From Lachnospiraceae bacterium (GTDB lineage Bacteria; Bacillota; Clostridia; Lachnospirales; Lachnospiraceae), in assembly GCA_031280955.1 (NCBI GenBank), contig JAITGA010000012.1, positions 1-33,748 on the forward strand: a DNA stretch of 33,748 nucleotides, read 5' to 3'. The notes beneath the pieces are model-generated. The model saw only the letters and a program-made list of their open reading frames with translations. It ran no database searches and was not told where the DNA came from. Both the position numbers and the translations under genes were made by a program. Every line of letters starts with the position of its first letter. Positions within the stretch are counted from its first letter, which is position 1. Positions 14,720-23,049 of the stretch are shown piece after piece.

Positions 14720-16018
14720 ATGAAGAAAACGATTTCGCTTTTGTTGGTAATACTATTGATTACATCGCTGGCGGCTTGCGTGGAGTATGACGGCAGGACA
14801 TCAGGCGGTGGCGGCGGCAGCGGCGGGACGATTGAGTTTTATGGATTGGAGAAAACCACCGATCCGGTTGAACTTTTGGTCTGGCTTGATGATGAAACAT
14901 GGGCTCTGGAATTGATTCAAGCTTTCATGGCTCATCACCCCAATGTATCATTCAGATTTCAACAAATGGGTAATGTAGCATCACGCACTCACCTGCAACT
15001 CGACGGACCGGCAGGTCTGGGAGCGGATGTTTTTGCTTTCCCCCATGACCAAGTGCCTTTTACGATTGCCGACGGTCTGATTGAACCCGTACCTCCGCTT
15101 TTACAAGAAAAATGGGAAAGAGAGTTGGTACCGACTGCAATTTCCACTATTACCCATGAAGGCAGCATGTATGCCGTTCCTTTCCAAGTGGAAAACATCG
15201 CATTACTTTATAACAAAGATTTGTGGGGTCCGGAACCGCCGGAGACATGGGAAGAGGTTTTTGAGTTCGCCAAGACATACAACAATCCTGCCACCAACGA
15301 TTGGACATTTGCTTGGGAGGTCTGGAACTCGTACCACAACTTTATATGGCTTTCCGCTGCGGGAATGGAGCTTTTCGGACCGAACATGGATGACTACCGT
15401 AAGCCCAATTTTGACTCACCGGAAGCAGCAAAAGGGCTGGAAATTTTCCTTAGCATGAGACAACTTTTCGATATCGCTATTGACGATATCAACTTCAACA
15501 CTTCAGAAGAGCGTTTCCGCCTTGGCGAGATTCCCTTGACTCTTACCGGTGTTTGGGCACTTCCTGACTGTATCGAAAACGGACTCAATTTCGGCGTTGC
15601 CAAAATCCCCACCATCGGCGGAGTCCAACCGATTGCTTACTCCGGCAATATGATCGCCGGAGTATCGAGCTTTAGTGACCCGGTCAACGTCCCCTGGGCA
15701 TATGCCTTTATCGACTTCATGGTCAGTGAAGAGGGAGCAGCGATAATGTACAAAATGCGCAATACCATGACCACCCGCATCGATACCAGTCAGATACCGG
15801 GACTTAGCGATGATGAGTATTTGCTTGGATTTGCGCAGCAAACACCCTATACCGTAGCGATGCCCACTATTCCCCAAGTATCGCAGATGTGGACACCGAT
15901 GGAAGAGATGTTCCGCTTCTCATGGGATGGGGATATGAGTATTCCTGATGTGCAGCAACGGGCAATGGACACATATCGTTTGTTGTTGTCAGTAGCGGAA
16001 ATACCGGTAGACTTTTAG
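14720..16018 (+). CDS. Extracellular solute-binding lipoprotein, maltodextrin type (MalE-like)
   Basis: The start at 14720 is set by GAGGAGG eight bases upstream; the in-frame ATG at 14699 would precede the RBS. The 432-residue protein has a lipoprotein signal ending in the lipobox SLAAC (C20), then a Gly-rich tether and a bacterial solute-binding fold of cluster B. Sugar-binding features include YGLEKTTDPVELLVWLDDET near the N-terminus, DVFAFPHDQ, GSMYAVPFQVENIALLYNKDLW and GVWALPDCIENG. It would deliver malto-oligosaccharides to the two permeases encoded immediately downstream (36-base gap). The neighbouring starch-binding protein and GH13 enzyme support a glucan substrate. Confidence 0.88.
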   Translation: MKKTISLLLVILLITSLAACVEYDGRTSGGGGGSGGTIEFYGLEKTTDPVELLVWLDDETWALELIQAFMAHHPNVSFRFQQMGNVASRTHLQLDGPAGLGADVFAFPHDQVPFTIADGLIEPVPPLLQEKWERELVPTAISTITHEGSMYAVPFQVENIALLYNKDLWGPEPPETWEEVFEFAKTYNNPATNDWTFAWEVWNSYHNFIWLSAAGMELFGPNMDDYRKPNFDSPEAAKGLEIFLSMRQLFDIAIDDINFNTSEERFRLGEIPLTLTGVWALPDCIENGLNFGVAKIPTIGGVQPIAYSGNMIAGVSSFSDPVNVPWAYAFIDFMVSEEGAAIMYKMRNTMTTRIDTSQIPGLSDDEYLLGFAQQTPYTVAMPTIPQVSQMWTPMEEMFRFSWDGDMSIPDVQQRAMDTYRLLLSVAEIPVDF

Positions 16019-16054
16019 TATTTAACTGATGAGCAATACAGAAGGAGAGGTAAA

Positions 16055-17383
16055 ATGGCTGTATTGGTGGCAGTAATGTCTGCGATAATCTGGGGCAGCG
16101 GGCAGATGGTCAACAGACAATATATCAAAGCCTTGTTCTTCTTTGCGATACAAATGTTCTTGATCGCAATCGAACTGGGAACGGGGACATTGGCACTTTT
16201 GATGGGGCATGTACCGCTCCATTTTCGCAACGCAGGGTTATTCACCCGCGGAATATGGGGTATCATCACCCTCGGTGAGATAGAGCGTTCATCCTCAGCG
16301 GTCTTGGTTTACGACCACTCGGTCATGTTGATGTTGGGTGGTCTGATTGCCTTGGCAATTTTGTTGGCATTTTTCGTAATTTATCAATGGAATATCAGGG
16401 ATGCTTATACAACCGCCAAAAAAATGGAAAGAGGCGAAGTAGAATCCAGCACATCTTATGCCAAGCGGATTTTGAATGATTCGTTTGAATACATTGCCAT
16501 TGCTCCGGGATTGGCATTTGTGGTGATGTTCTCGCTGATTCCGATTGCATTTGCCTTTTTGGCGGCGTTTACCAATTACAACTCCCACAACATTCCCCCA
16601 AGGCACTTGGTAGAGTGGGTTGGCTTCCAGACCTTCCGTGATGTATTTAACATTCCTGTTTGGAATACCACCTTGGTCGGCGTATTCCAATGGACGATTA
16701 TCTGGGCGTTTGCCGCTACCTTTGCCGCCTTTACGGTTGGCTTCCTGCAAGCGATCCTCATTAACAGCAAGTTCGTCCGTCATCCGAAAATCTGGCGGGG
16801 TATTCTCATTATTCCTTGGGCAGTCCCGGCGATTTTGACGATGTTGCTCTTTCGCAACTTTTTTGTCACCAGCGGGGTTATCAATCAGCTATTATTAAAT
16901 GCAGGCATCATCAGTTCGCCGATTTCATTCCTCGGCTCGGTGGGATGGTCGCGGGCGATTTTGATTATCGTCAATACGTGGCTTGGCTTCCCTTGGTTCA
17001 TGGTCTTGGTGACAGGGGTCATGGCGACTCTCAATCAAGAAATATATGAGGCGGCTTCCATTGATGGTGCTAATCGCTTTCAGCAGTTTAAGAGTCTTAC
17101 TTTTCCGACAATCATGGCTGCGGTAGCCCCGCTTCTCATCATGAGCGTGGCGGGTAATTTCAACAATTTTGGCATTGTTTTCTTCCTGACAGGAGGCGGG
17201 CCGCAAAATCCCAACTATATCATGGCAGGGTATACCGATATTTTGATTACCTGGGTATACAAACTCACCCTCGATCATCGTATGTATAACTTCGCTTCGG
17301 TGATGTCCATCTTCATCTTCATCATCGTCGCAACCGTATCAGGGTGGAATTTGCTTCGCACCAGGGCATTCAAGGAGGATTAG
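16055..17383 (+). CDS. Maltodextrin ABC transporter permease (MalF-like)
   Basis: The 442-residue inner permease subunit has about eight hydrophobic segments, including an N-terminal pair not found in shorter sugar permeases, as in MalF. The EAA loop EAASIDGANRFQQFKSLTFP starts near residue 332 and contacts the transport ATPase. LTGGGPQNPNY downstream is a typical MalF-type sequence. AAGGAGAGG lies before the ATG. The permease pairs with the MalG-like protein whose gene begins three bases after this stop. No MalK/MsmX-type ATPase gene is in the window, so a shared ATPase encoded elsewhere is expected. Confidence 0.9.
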   Translation: MAVLVAVMSAIIWGSGQMVNRQYIKALFFFAIQMFLIAIELGTGTLALLMGHVPLHFRNAGLFTRGIWGIITLGEIERSSSAVLVYDHSVMLMLGGLIALAILLAFFVIYQWNIRDAYTTAKKMERGEVESSTSYAKRILNDSFEYIAIAPGLAFVVMFSLIPIAFAFLAAFTNYNSHNIPPRHLVEWVGFQTFRDVFNIPVWNTTLVGVFQWTIIWAFAATFAAFTVGFLQAILINSKFVRHPKIWRGILIIPWAVPAILTMLLFRNFFVTSGVINQLLLNAGIISSPISFLGSVGWSRAILIIVNTWLGFPWFMVLVTGVMATLNQEIYEAASIDGANRFQQFKSLTFPTIMAAVAPLLIMSVAGNFNNFGIVFFLTGGGPQNPNYIMAGYTDILITWVYKLTLDHRMYNFASVMSIFIFIIVATVSGWNLLRTRAFKED

Positions 17384-17385
17384 CG

Positions 17386-18267
17386 ATGATGGAACGACAA
17401 CTAAAACTTAATTTCAAAAATATCTTGCTATCCGCCTTGGTTTATCTGGAGCTTATCATCCTTGTCATTTTGGTGCTGTACCCGGTACTATGGCTGATAG
17501 GGTCATCGCTTAGCCCCATCCGCGGCACTCCGGGGTCGGTGACTCAGGATACATTCGGTTTCTTGCCGATACCCAGAAATCTGACCTTGGATAACTTCCG
17601 CCGTTTGTTTGATGAACATGACTATGGGCTTTGGTTTCGCAATTCCTTGATTATTGCTGTTCTTAATACCATCGGCACTATTACCGTCCATACTTTTATG
17701 GGTTTCGTCTTTGCCCGCCTCAAGTTCAGGGGGCGCAAGATGGGTTTGCTTACGATTATGATTTTGCAAATGTTCCCGTCATTCTTAGCGTTGACGGCGA
17801 TATATGTGGTATTTCTGACGTTTGGTTGGCTGGACAGTATTTATCCGTTGGCTCTTCTTTATATCGGCGGTGGTATTCCGGGGACGATGTGGCTGATGCG
17901 GGGGTATATGCTTAACCTCCCGAAATCGCTCGATGAAGCCGCCTATATGGACGGAGCAACGAAGATGCAGGTTTTTACAAAGATAATTTTCCCTTTGTCT
18001 ACGCCGATTATCGCTTTTGTCGGCTTCGGCGCATTCATGGGCCCGTGGATGGATTTCATCATGCCGCGCCTGTTACTGCGTGACTCTGCCAATCATACGA
18101 TTGCCATCGGTTTGTTTAATCTGGCTGACCATGGGGCGGGAACATGGGATATTACCGCCTTTACGGCAGGGGCTTTGATTATTGCCATCCCATTTACGGC
18201 TGTATTCTTCCTGTTCCAGCGTTACTTCGTACTGGGAGCGGCTGCCGGAGCGAATAAAGGGGAATAA
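17386..18267 (+). CDS. Maltodextrin ABC transporter permease (MalG-like)
   Basis: The 293-residue permease has six membrane segments. Its EAA loop LDEAAYMDGATKMQVFTKII starts near residue 182. LPKSLDEAAYMDGA and the C-terminal FFLFQRYFVLGAAAGANKG are typical of MalG. I use the ATG at 17386 because AAGGAGG ends seven bases before it; the longer frame from 17344 overlaps the MalF-like gene and is not needed. It forms the membrane channel with the preceding permease and receives substrate from the solute-binding lipoprotein. Confidence 0.9.
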   Translation: MMERQLKLNFKNILLSALVYLELIILVILVLYPVLWLIGSSLSPIRGTPGSVTQDTFGFLPIPRNLTLDNFRRLFDEHDYGLWFRNSLIIAVLNTIGTITVHTFMGFVFARLKFRGRKMGLLTIMILQMFPSFLALTAIYVVFLTFGWLDSIYPLALLYIGGGIPGTMWLMRGYMLNLPKSLDEAAYMDGATKMQVFTKIIFPLSTPIIAFVGFGAFMGPWMDFIMPRLLLRDSANHTIAIGLFNLADHGAGTWDITAFTAGALIIAIPFTAVFFLFQRYFVLGAAAGANKGE

Positions 18268-18275
18268 AGGGATAA

Positions 18276-19082
18276 ATGAGTAAGACAGCAAAGCTGCAAA
18301 CAACAGCTAAGCTTTTGCAAGCACTGACGAAAAAGGCGTTGAAGGCGGGCTTTTTTCGGGTGCTGTGCTTGTTCTTATTGGTACAAAGTCTCTTGGTAAT
18401 CCCGATAGGCTTGTTGGTTCTTCGTGAGGAACCAAGTGGTTTTTATCCACGTATCCATGGCGGCCCTGACCTTGACCACTTTGACCGTGCTTTTTTGGAT
18501 TATATTACGATTGCCGCTGATGCAAATGGTTTCATTTCATCACTTATCGTCCCGCAGACACTTCATTTTGATAGTATTGATGAAGAGCAAGAAGAGACCT
18601 ATCGTGTCATCGTCACCGCCGTGATGACTAATATAGAAGAATTGCAGAGCGATGTGGATTATATCTTGGTGGTGACATCGGATTATCTTTTTTATCGTGA
18701 CACAAATGCGGTGTTGGGTGTCCCGCTTTCGCTAGTATCAGCATGGGCGTTGGCGCAAGGCGATTATCGGGAGTTGTTCAATCATCTGGCTCTTTATAAT
18801 CGGTATTTCGCAAGCATAGTTGCTCCGGTACTACTGCTGATACTGCTCGTGATTGTGGTGACACAGGCACTTATGATTCTGGCGGCAGCATGGCTCTTTG
18901 GTTATTTGCAAAGGCTTTCGGGGAACATGACCTATGCTGAACGGGTCAAGGTTTGCGTATATGCTACTGTTCCGGCTTCGTTCCTGGGATTGGTAATCGG
19001 GGTGGTGATACCCGTGGTACATATTTTTGCAGCACAGTTGATTATGATTTATATTGCTTATCAGGCGATGAAAGAAGTATAA
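18276..19082 (+). CDS. DUF1189 membrane protein (maltodextrin-operon YvdJ-like)
   Basis: The 268-residue protein has one N-terminal transmembrane helix (about 28-48), an external domain of about 130 residues, and three or four C-terminal membrane segments. This is the DUF1189 layout. DUF1189 proteins occur next to maltodextrin transport genes in Bacillus (yvdJ) and lactic acid bacteria; their role is not defined. It starts eight bases after the permease stop and ends 18 bases before the amylase gene, so it belongs to the same operon. The RBS is weak (AAAGGG). Confidence 0.75.
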   Translation: MSKTAKLQTTAKLLQALTKKALKAGFFRVLCLFLLVQSLLVIPIGLLVLREEPSGFYPRIHGGPDLDHFDRAFLDYITIAADANGFISSLIVPQTLHFDSIDEEQEETYRVIVTAVMTNIEELQSDVDYILVVTSDYLFYRDTNAVLGVPLSLVSAWALAQGDYRELFNHLALYNRYFASIVAPVLLLILLVIVVTQALMILAAAWLFGYLQRLSGNMTYAERVKVCVYATVPASFLGLVIGVVIPVVHIFAAQLIMIYIAYQAMKEV

Positions 19083-19100
19083 ATATAGGGAGGTAAACTC

Positions 19101-20627
19101 ATGAAAAAATTATTATTGTTATTGTTATTAGTTCTTTTGGTGGGCTGTGGCTCATCAGGAAAGACGGACAAGATAGAAGACCATTACCGCAATGTCTATG
19201 TGCCGTTTCTCTATTCGTTCTATGATACAACCGGCGATGGTGTCGGCGATATTCAAGGATTAATCAAGCAACTGGATTATATTAGCTGTCCCGAGACGGG
19301 GTTGGGAGCGGATGCAATCTGGATGTTGCCGATTCATCCGGCTACCAGTTATCATGGATATGACGTGACCGATTACAAGGAAATCAATCCGCTTCATGGC
19401 ACACTTGATGATTTTGACCAGTTGGTTGCGGCTGCCAATAAACGAGGGGTAATTCTGATTCTTGATTTGATTATGAACCATACCTCAATTATGCATCCGT
19501 GGTTTACTGCTGCTTTGCAGGAAATAAGGGAGGATTTGCCATATCACTATTTTTATTACTATAATATCGTCGAGGGGAAACCGCCCGGCTCTTCTTGGTA
19601 TTCAGCGGGTAAGGACTACTTTTATGAGGGTGATTTTTGGGCGGGGATGCCTGATCTCAACTTCAACAATCCTGAGGTGAAACGTGAGTTTGAGGAGATA
19701 GTCCGTTTTTGGATAGACCGTGGTATCCGTGGTTTCCGCCTAGATGCGGCGAAACATATTTTCCATACCGAACGGGAAAATATTGCTTTTTGGACATGGT
19801 TTTCAGAAATGGTACATGAGATTGACCCCGATATTTTCTTGGTGGCAGAGGTTTGGGATGCGGATGTGGTAGTTATGCCCTATTACGAAACCGGACTGAC
19901 CAGTATGTTCAATTTTCGCTTCGAGGGTGCAGGCGGGGTGATTAGTCAGGCGATACGCAATCAAAGCGGAGCGTCATTGCCGACAGAAATCTTCCGTATG
20001 GATCGGCATATCAGCGGGCGTAATCCTGACAGCATGAGTTCTATCTTTATCTCCAATCATGACACCAACCGCTCTGCTGACTGGCTTCGTGTCGAAGAAG
20101 AGCGCAAAATCGCCGCCGCCGCTTATCTCTTTATCCCCGGAGTTTCGTATATATATTACGGTGAAGAAATTGCGATGACCGGAACCGGACGTGATGAAAA
20201 CAAACGTGCGCCGATGATTTGGTCACTCACCCGGCAAGCGGGTGAAACTCGCGGGCCACGGGCGATGGATAGAATCCCCGACCTTGGCGAGGGGGTGGAA
20301 GAGGCTCTTCTTCGCCCTGATTCATTGCTGAATTATTATCGGGAAATAATTGCCATAAAAAACCGTCACCCCGAGATTGCCCGCGGAACTCCTGAAGAAA
20401 TCAAGACTGACATCGTAGCTGTGGCAATGTATTCACTTACATGGAATGAAAAGACAGTCTATATCGTCCACAACTTTTCCACAGAGGCGGTGACAGTAGC
20501 AGTTGATGTAGGCAGCAGGGTAAAGATAGCCGAAAATCTCAATCCTAATTGTACTGAGGGAAGCGGGTTTGGTCTGAGTAATGGTGAACTGACCTTGCCG
20601 AGGTACGGGACAGCTGTATTGAGATAG
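19101..20627 (+). CDS. GH13 alpha-amylase / glucanohydrolase lipoprotein
   Basis: The 508-residue secreted lipoprotein has a short hydrophobic signal ending LVGC (C16) and a GH13 (beta/alpha)8 barrel that hydrolyses alpha-1,4-glucans. The four conserved regions are visible: DLIMNH at 122-127, GFRLDAAKH with nucleophile D215 at 211-219, the acid/base E250 in LVAEVW, and SNHDTNR with D321 at 318-324. A small beta-sandwich domain C follows from about 440. GGGAGG is seven bases upstream. As the last gene of the maltodextrin operon it likely degrades starch held by the surface binding protein into oligosaccharides for the transporter. It lacks its own CBM. Confidence 0.92.
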   Translation: MKKLLLLLLLVLLVGCGSSGKTDKIEDHYRNVYVPFLYSFYDTTGDGVGDIQGLIKQLDYISCPETGLGADAIWMLPIHPATSYHGYDVTDYKEINPLHGTLDDFDQLVAAANKRGVILILDLIMNHTSIMHPWFTAALQEIREDLPYHYFYYYNIVEGKPPGSSWYSAGKDYFYEGDFWAGMPDLNFNNPEVKREFEEIVRFWIDRGIRGFRLDAAKHIFHTERENIAFWTWFSEMVHEIDPDIFLVAEVWDADVVVMPYYETGLTSMFNFRFEGAGGVISQAIRNQSGASLPTEIFRMDRHISGRNPDSMSSIFISNHDTNRSADWLRVEEERKIAAAAYLFIPGVSYIYYGEEIAMTGTGRDENKRAPMIWSLTRQAGETRGPRAMDRIPDLGEGVEEALLRPDSLLNYYREIIAIKNRHPEIARGTPEEIKTDIVAVAMYSLTWNEKTVYIVHNFSTEAVTVAVDVGSRVKIAENLNPNCTEGSGFGLSNGELTLPRYGTAVLR

Positions 20628-20637
20628 CATCATGACG

Positions 20638-20755
20638 AGAAAGAGCGACTTCGTCATTGCGAGGCGGTTTTACACGCCGAAGCAATCCATAACGGAAGAA
20701 AGAGCGACTTCGTCATTGCGAGGCAGTTTTACACGCCGAAGCAATCCATAACGGA
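20638..20755. repeat. 59-bp tandem duplication containing REP-like elements
   Basis: Two nearly identical 59-bp units (20638-20696 and 20697-20755) each contain a GTCATTGCGAGG...GAAGCAATCC element (20653-20688; 20712-20747). In the first copy the inner GCG/CGC arms pair; the second has A for G there. This is the same repeat family as at 1041-1377. The gene-less stretch 20628-20960 holds this array, then the rplM promoter and leader. Confidence 0.8.
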
Positions 20756-20792
20756 AGAAGAGCGGCTTATTGTTACCTATTGAAATTGCCAC

Positions 20793-20822
20793 TTGACACT
20801 CCCCCTTTGCCTAATATATAAT
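20793..20822 (+). promoter_or_regulatory. Strong sigma-A promoter of rplM-rpsI
   Basis: Perfect TTGACA (20793-20798) and perfect TATAAT (20817-20822) with an 18-base spacer. The transcription start is expected near 20829. Confidence 0.8.
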
Positions 20823-20828
20823 GCAAAG

Positions 20829-20960
20829 GTGCTGATGGAGTAAAAGTACTGCGTTTTGTGGTGCAATGAAGCAATATCTATCAAAGCACGGTGGCTAGTG
20901 TGAAAATGAGTAACGCTAAATCAATAAAGAAACACATTTAGAAAGGCATGGATAGGCAAA
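20829..20960 (+). promoter_or_regulatory. Long rplM leader, candidate L13 autoregulatory leader
   Basis: About 130 untranslated bases separate the predicted start site from the rplM ATG. GTGC/GCAC arms (20861-20864 and 20886-20889) can pair. A 10-codon upstream ORF (20866-20898) lies inside. Firmicute rplM operons often carry an L13 leader, but I cannot confirm the family consensus by eye. Confidence 0.35.
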
Positions 20961-21392
20961 ATGAAGACATTTACAGCTACACCGGCGGATATCGACCGTA
21001 AGTGGTATGTGGTAGACGCTACTGACATGATACTGGGGCGCATGGCAACAGAGGTTGCCAGAGTACTGCGCGGCAAACACAAACCGACCTATACCCCGCA
21101 TATGGACATGGGTGATCATGTGATAATCGTTAATGCTGACAAAATCAAGCTAACAGGCAAGAAAATGGAACAAAAAACATATTTCCGCCATTCCGGTTAT
21201 GTTGGCAGTTGGCGGCTTATCCCTGTCAAGGAAGTTTTGACGAAGCATCCGGGAAGAGTAGTTGAACAGGCTGTGAGGGGAATGTTACCAAAGGGTGCGC
21301 TTGGCAGACAAATGTACAAGAAGCTTCATGTATATAGTAGCCCTGACCACAAACATGGCGCACAACAACCACAACCGCTCAAAATCGGATAA
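20961..21392 (+). CDS. rplM: 50S ribosomal protein L13
   Basis: The 143-residue protein is clearly L13 at its usual length. Landmarks include KWYVVDATDMILGRMATEVARVLRGKHKPTYTPHMDMGD near the N-terminus and RAVRGMLPKGALGRQM-like sequence (AVRGMLPKGALGRQMYKKLHVY). It is an early-assembly protein of the large ribosomal subunit. An AGG five bases upstream sits in a weak RBS context. The order rplM-rpsI with a 12-base gap is nearly universal. Confidence 0.98.
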   Translation: MKTFTATPADIDRKWYVVDATDMILGRMATEVARVLRGKHKPTYTPHMDMGDHVIIVNADKIKLTGKKMEQKTYFRHSGYVGSWRLIPVKEVLTKHPGRVVEQAVRGMLPKGALGRQMYKKLHVYSSPDHKHGAQQPQPLKIG

Positions 21393-21404
21393 AGGAGAAT
21401 AGCA

Positions 21405-21806
21405 ATGGCAAAGGCAGCACAAGCGAAATGTTACGGGACAGGAAGAAGAAAGAAATCAATCGCCCGTGTTTATATTAGCCCCGGGAAGGGTAACATCACT
21501 ATCAATAAAAGAGACATCAACGATTATTTTGAGATGGAGACCTTGAAAGTTATCGTCCGTCAACCCCTTGTTGCCACCGATACTACCGGCAAGTATGATA
21601 TCATGGTCACGGTCAAAGGCGGCGGCACAACAGGTCAGGCTGGTGCAGTCAGACATGGTATCGCCCGCGCATTACTGGAGGTTGATGCCGAGTATCGTCC
21701 GATTTTGAAGAAAGCCGGATACTTGACCAGAGATCCACGGATGAAAGAGCGGAAGAAGTATGGTCTCAAAGGAGCCCGCCGTGCTCCGCAGTTCTCCAAG
21801 CGTTAA
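21405..21806 (+). CDS. rpsI: 30S ribosomal protein S9
   Basis: The 133-residue protein is S9. It opens with [20 protein letters not shown], continues with [19 protein letters not shown], and ends in the basic tail [15 protein letters not shown]. The terminal KR reaches towards the P-site tRNA in the small subunit. AAAGGAG precedes the ATG. A terminator follows five bases after the stop. Confidence 0.98.
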   Translation: MAKAAQAKCYGTGRRKKSIARVYISPGKGNITINKRDINDYFEMETLKVIVRQPLVATDTTGKYDIMVTVKGGGTTGQAGAVRHGIARALLEVDAEYRPILKKAGYLTRDPRMKERKKYGLKGARRAPQFSKR

Positions 21807-21810
21807 ATCA

Positions 21811-21850
21811 AAGAGCCTATGCTTATGCTATTAAGTATAGGCTCTTGTAG
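21811..21850 (+). terminator. Rho-independent-type terminator after rpsI
   Basis: A near-perfect stem of about 15 bp (AAGAGCCTATGCTTA paired with TAAGTATAGGCTCTT, one G-U) with a short loop spans 21811-21846. The U-tract is poor. The rest of 21847-21978 is AT-rich with a TATAAT at 21898-21903 and a tandem ATAAGCTCT motif (21861 and 21938), probably holding the promoter of the next operon. Confidence 0.7.
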
Positions 21851-21978
21851 ATAAAATTGCATAAGCTCTCCCTATAACTATATATATGGGCTTTGCCTAT
21901 AATATGGTATTATGGGTTATTTCTATATTTTCGGGATAAGCTCTTGCTTAACAGACTCTTGGCAAAGGAGGAAGTTCC

Positions 21979-23037
21979 ATGACGGAAATCAAACTGGGCA
22001 GGACGGAAATCAAGACTAACATCGTCGGTTTCGGTGCTTTACCGATTCAGCGTGTTCCCGTTGATTACGCTTCTTTGTTGCTCCGCAAAGCATATACTGC
22101 CGGGGTCACTTTTTATGACACGGCACGTAGTTATACCGATAGCGAAGAAAAAATCGGACGTTCTTTCCGTGATATATTTACTGCCACAGGCGAGGACTTT
22201 GACAGTCACAGGAAGAATATCTACATTGCCACGAAAACCCCTGCCACCAACAAAGAGCAGTTACTGACAGACCTTGACACGAGCCTTGATTTGATGGGGC
22301 TTGACTATATTGATGTATACCAGTTCCACAATCCCGCAGAGTGTCCGCTTCCCGGCGACGAAAGCGGTCTCTATGAGGGGATGTTGGAAGCCAAGAAAGC
22401 GGGCAAAATCCGTTTCATCGGCATCACCAGTCATCGGCTTCATGTGGCAAAGGAAGCAGTAGTGTCCGGACTCTATGATACCCTCCAGTTCCCCTTTAGC
22501 TATCTCGCCACTGACGAGGAAGTGGAGTTGGTCAAGCTATGCCAAGCAGAGAATGTTGGCTTCATTGCCATGAAAGCATTGGCTGGCGGGTTGATAACCC
22601 GTGCTGATGCTGCCTATGCGTTTCTGGCGCAGTATCAAGATGTACTACCTATTTGGGGAGTCCAGCGTGAGCGTGAGATTGATGAAATCTTGGGTTTTAT
22701 CGACAATCCCCCGGAAATGAATGATGAGTTAAGAGCGATTATCGCTAATGATAAAAAAGAACTGGCGAGCGACTTTTGCCGTAGCTGTGCTTATTGTATG
22801 CCATGTCCTGTCGGGATTATAATTAGCCAGTGTGCGCGGATGTCACAACTTATCCGCCGCAGTCCCAGTTCACTTTGGCTCAATGCCTATGGTCAGTCAA
22901 TGATGAGCAAGATTGACGAATGTACCGAATGTGGTGAGTGCCGTGACAAATGCCCTTATCACCTTAACACCCCGGAACTGTTAAAAAACAATCTCGATGA
23001 TTATCGGCGGATACTGTCAGGTGAGACGAACGTATGA
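21979..23037 (+). CDS. Aldo/keto reductase with C-terminal ferredoxin domain
   Basis: The 352-residue protein joins an aldo/keto reductase barrel to an iron-sulfur tail. The catalytic tetrad is D47, Y52, K84 and H115. Eight cysteines in CxxCxxCxxC (267-276) and CxxCxxCxxxC (315-325) should bind two [4Fe-4S] clusters. This architecture is common in anaerobic Clostridia and suggests electron input from ferredoxin-like donors or a redox sensor role; the substrate is unknown. AAAGGAGG precedes the ATG. It is the first gene of a five-gene operon: a kinase gene begins 12 bases after its stop. Confidence 0.9.
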   Translation: MTEIKLGRTEIKTNIVGFGALPIQRVPVDYASLLLRKAYTAGVTFYDTARSYTDSEEKIGRSFRDIFTATGEDFDSHRKNIYIATKTPATNKEQLLTDLDTSLDLMGLDYIDVYQFHNPAECPLPGDESGLYEGMLEAKKAGKIRFIGITSHRLHVAKEAVVSGLYDTLQFPFSYLATDEEVELVKLCQAENVGFIAMKALAGGLITRADAAYAFLAQYQDVLPIWGVQREREIDEILGFIDNPPEMNDELRAIIANDKKELASDFCRSCAYCMPCPVGIIISQCARMSQLIRRSPSSLWLNAYGQSMMSKIDECTECGECRDKCPYHLNTPELLKNNLDDYRRILSGETNV

Positions 23038-23049
23038 GGAGGTATCTTT

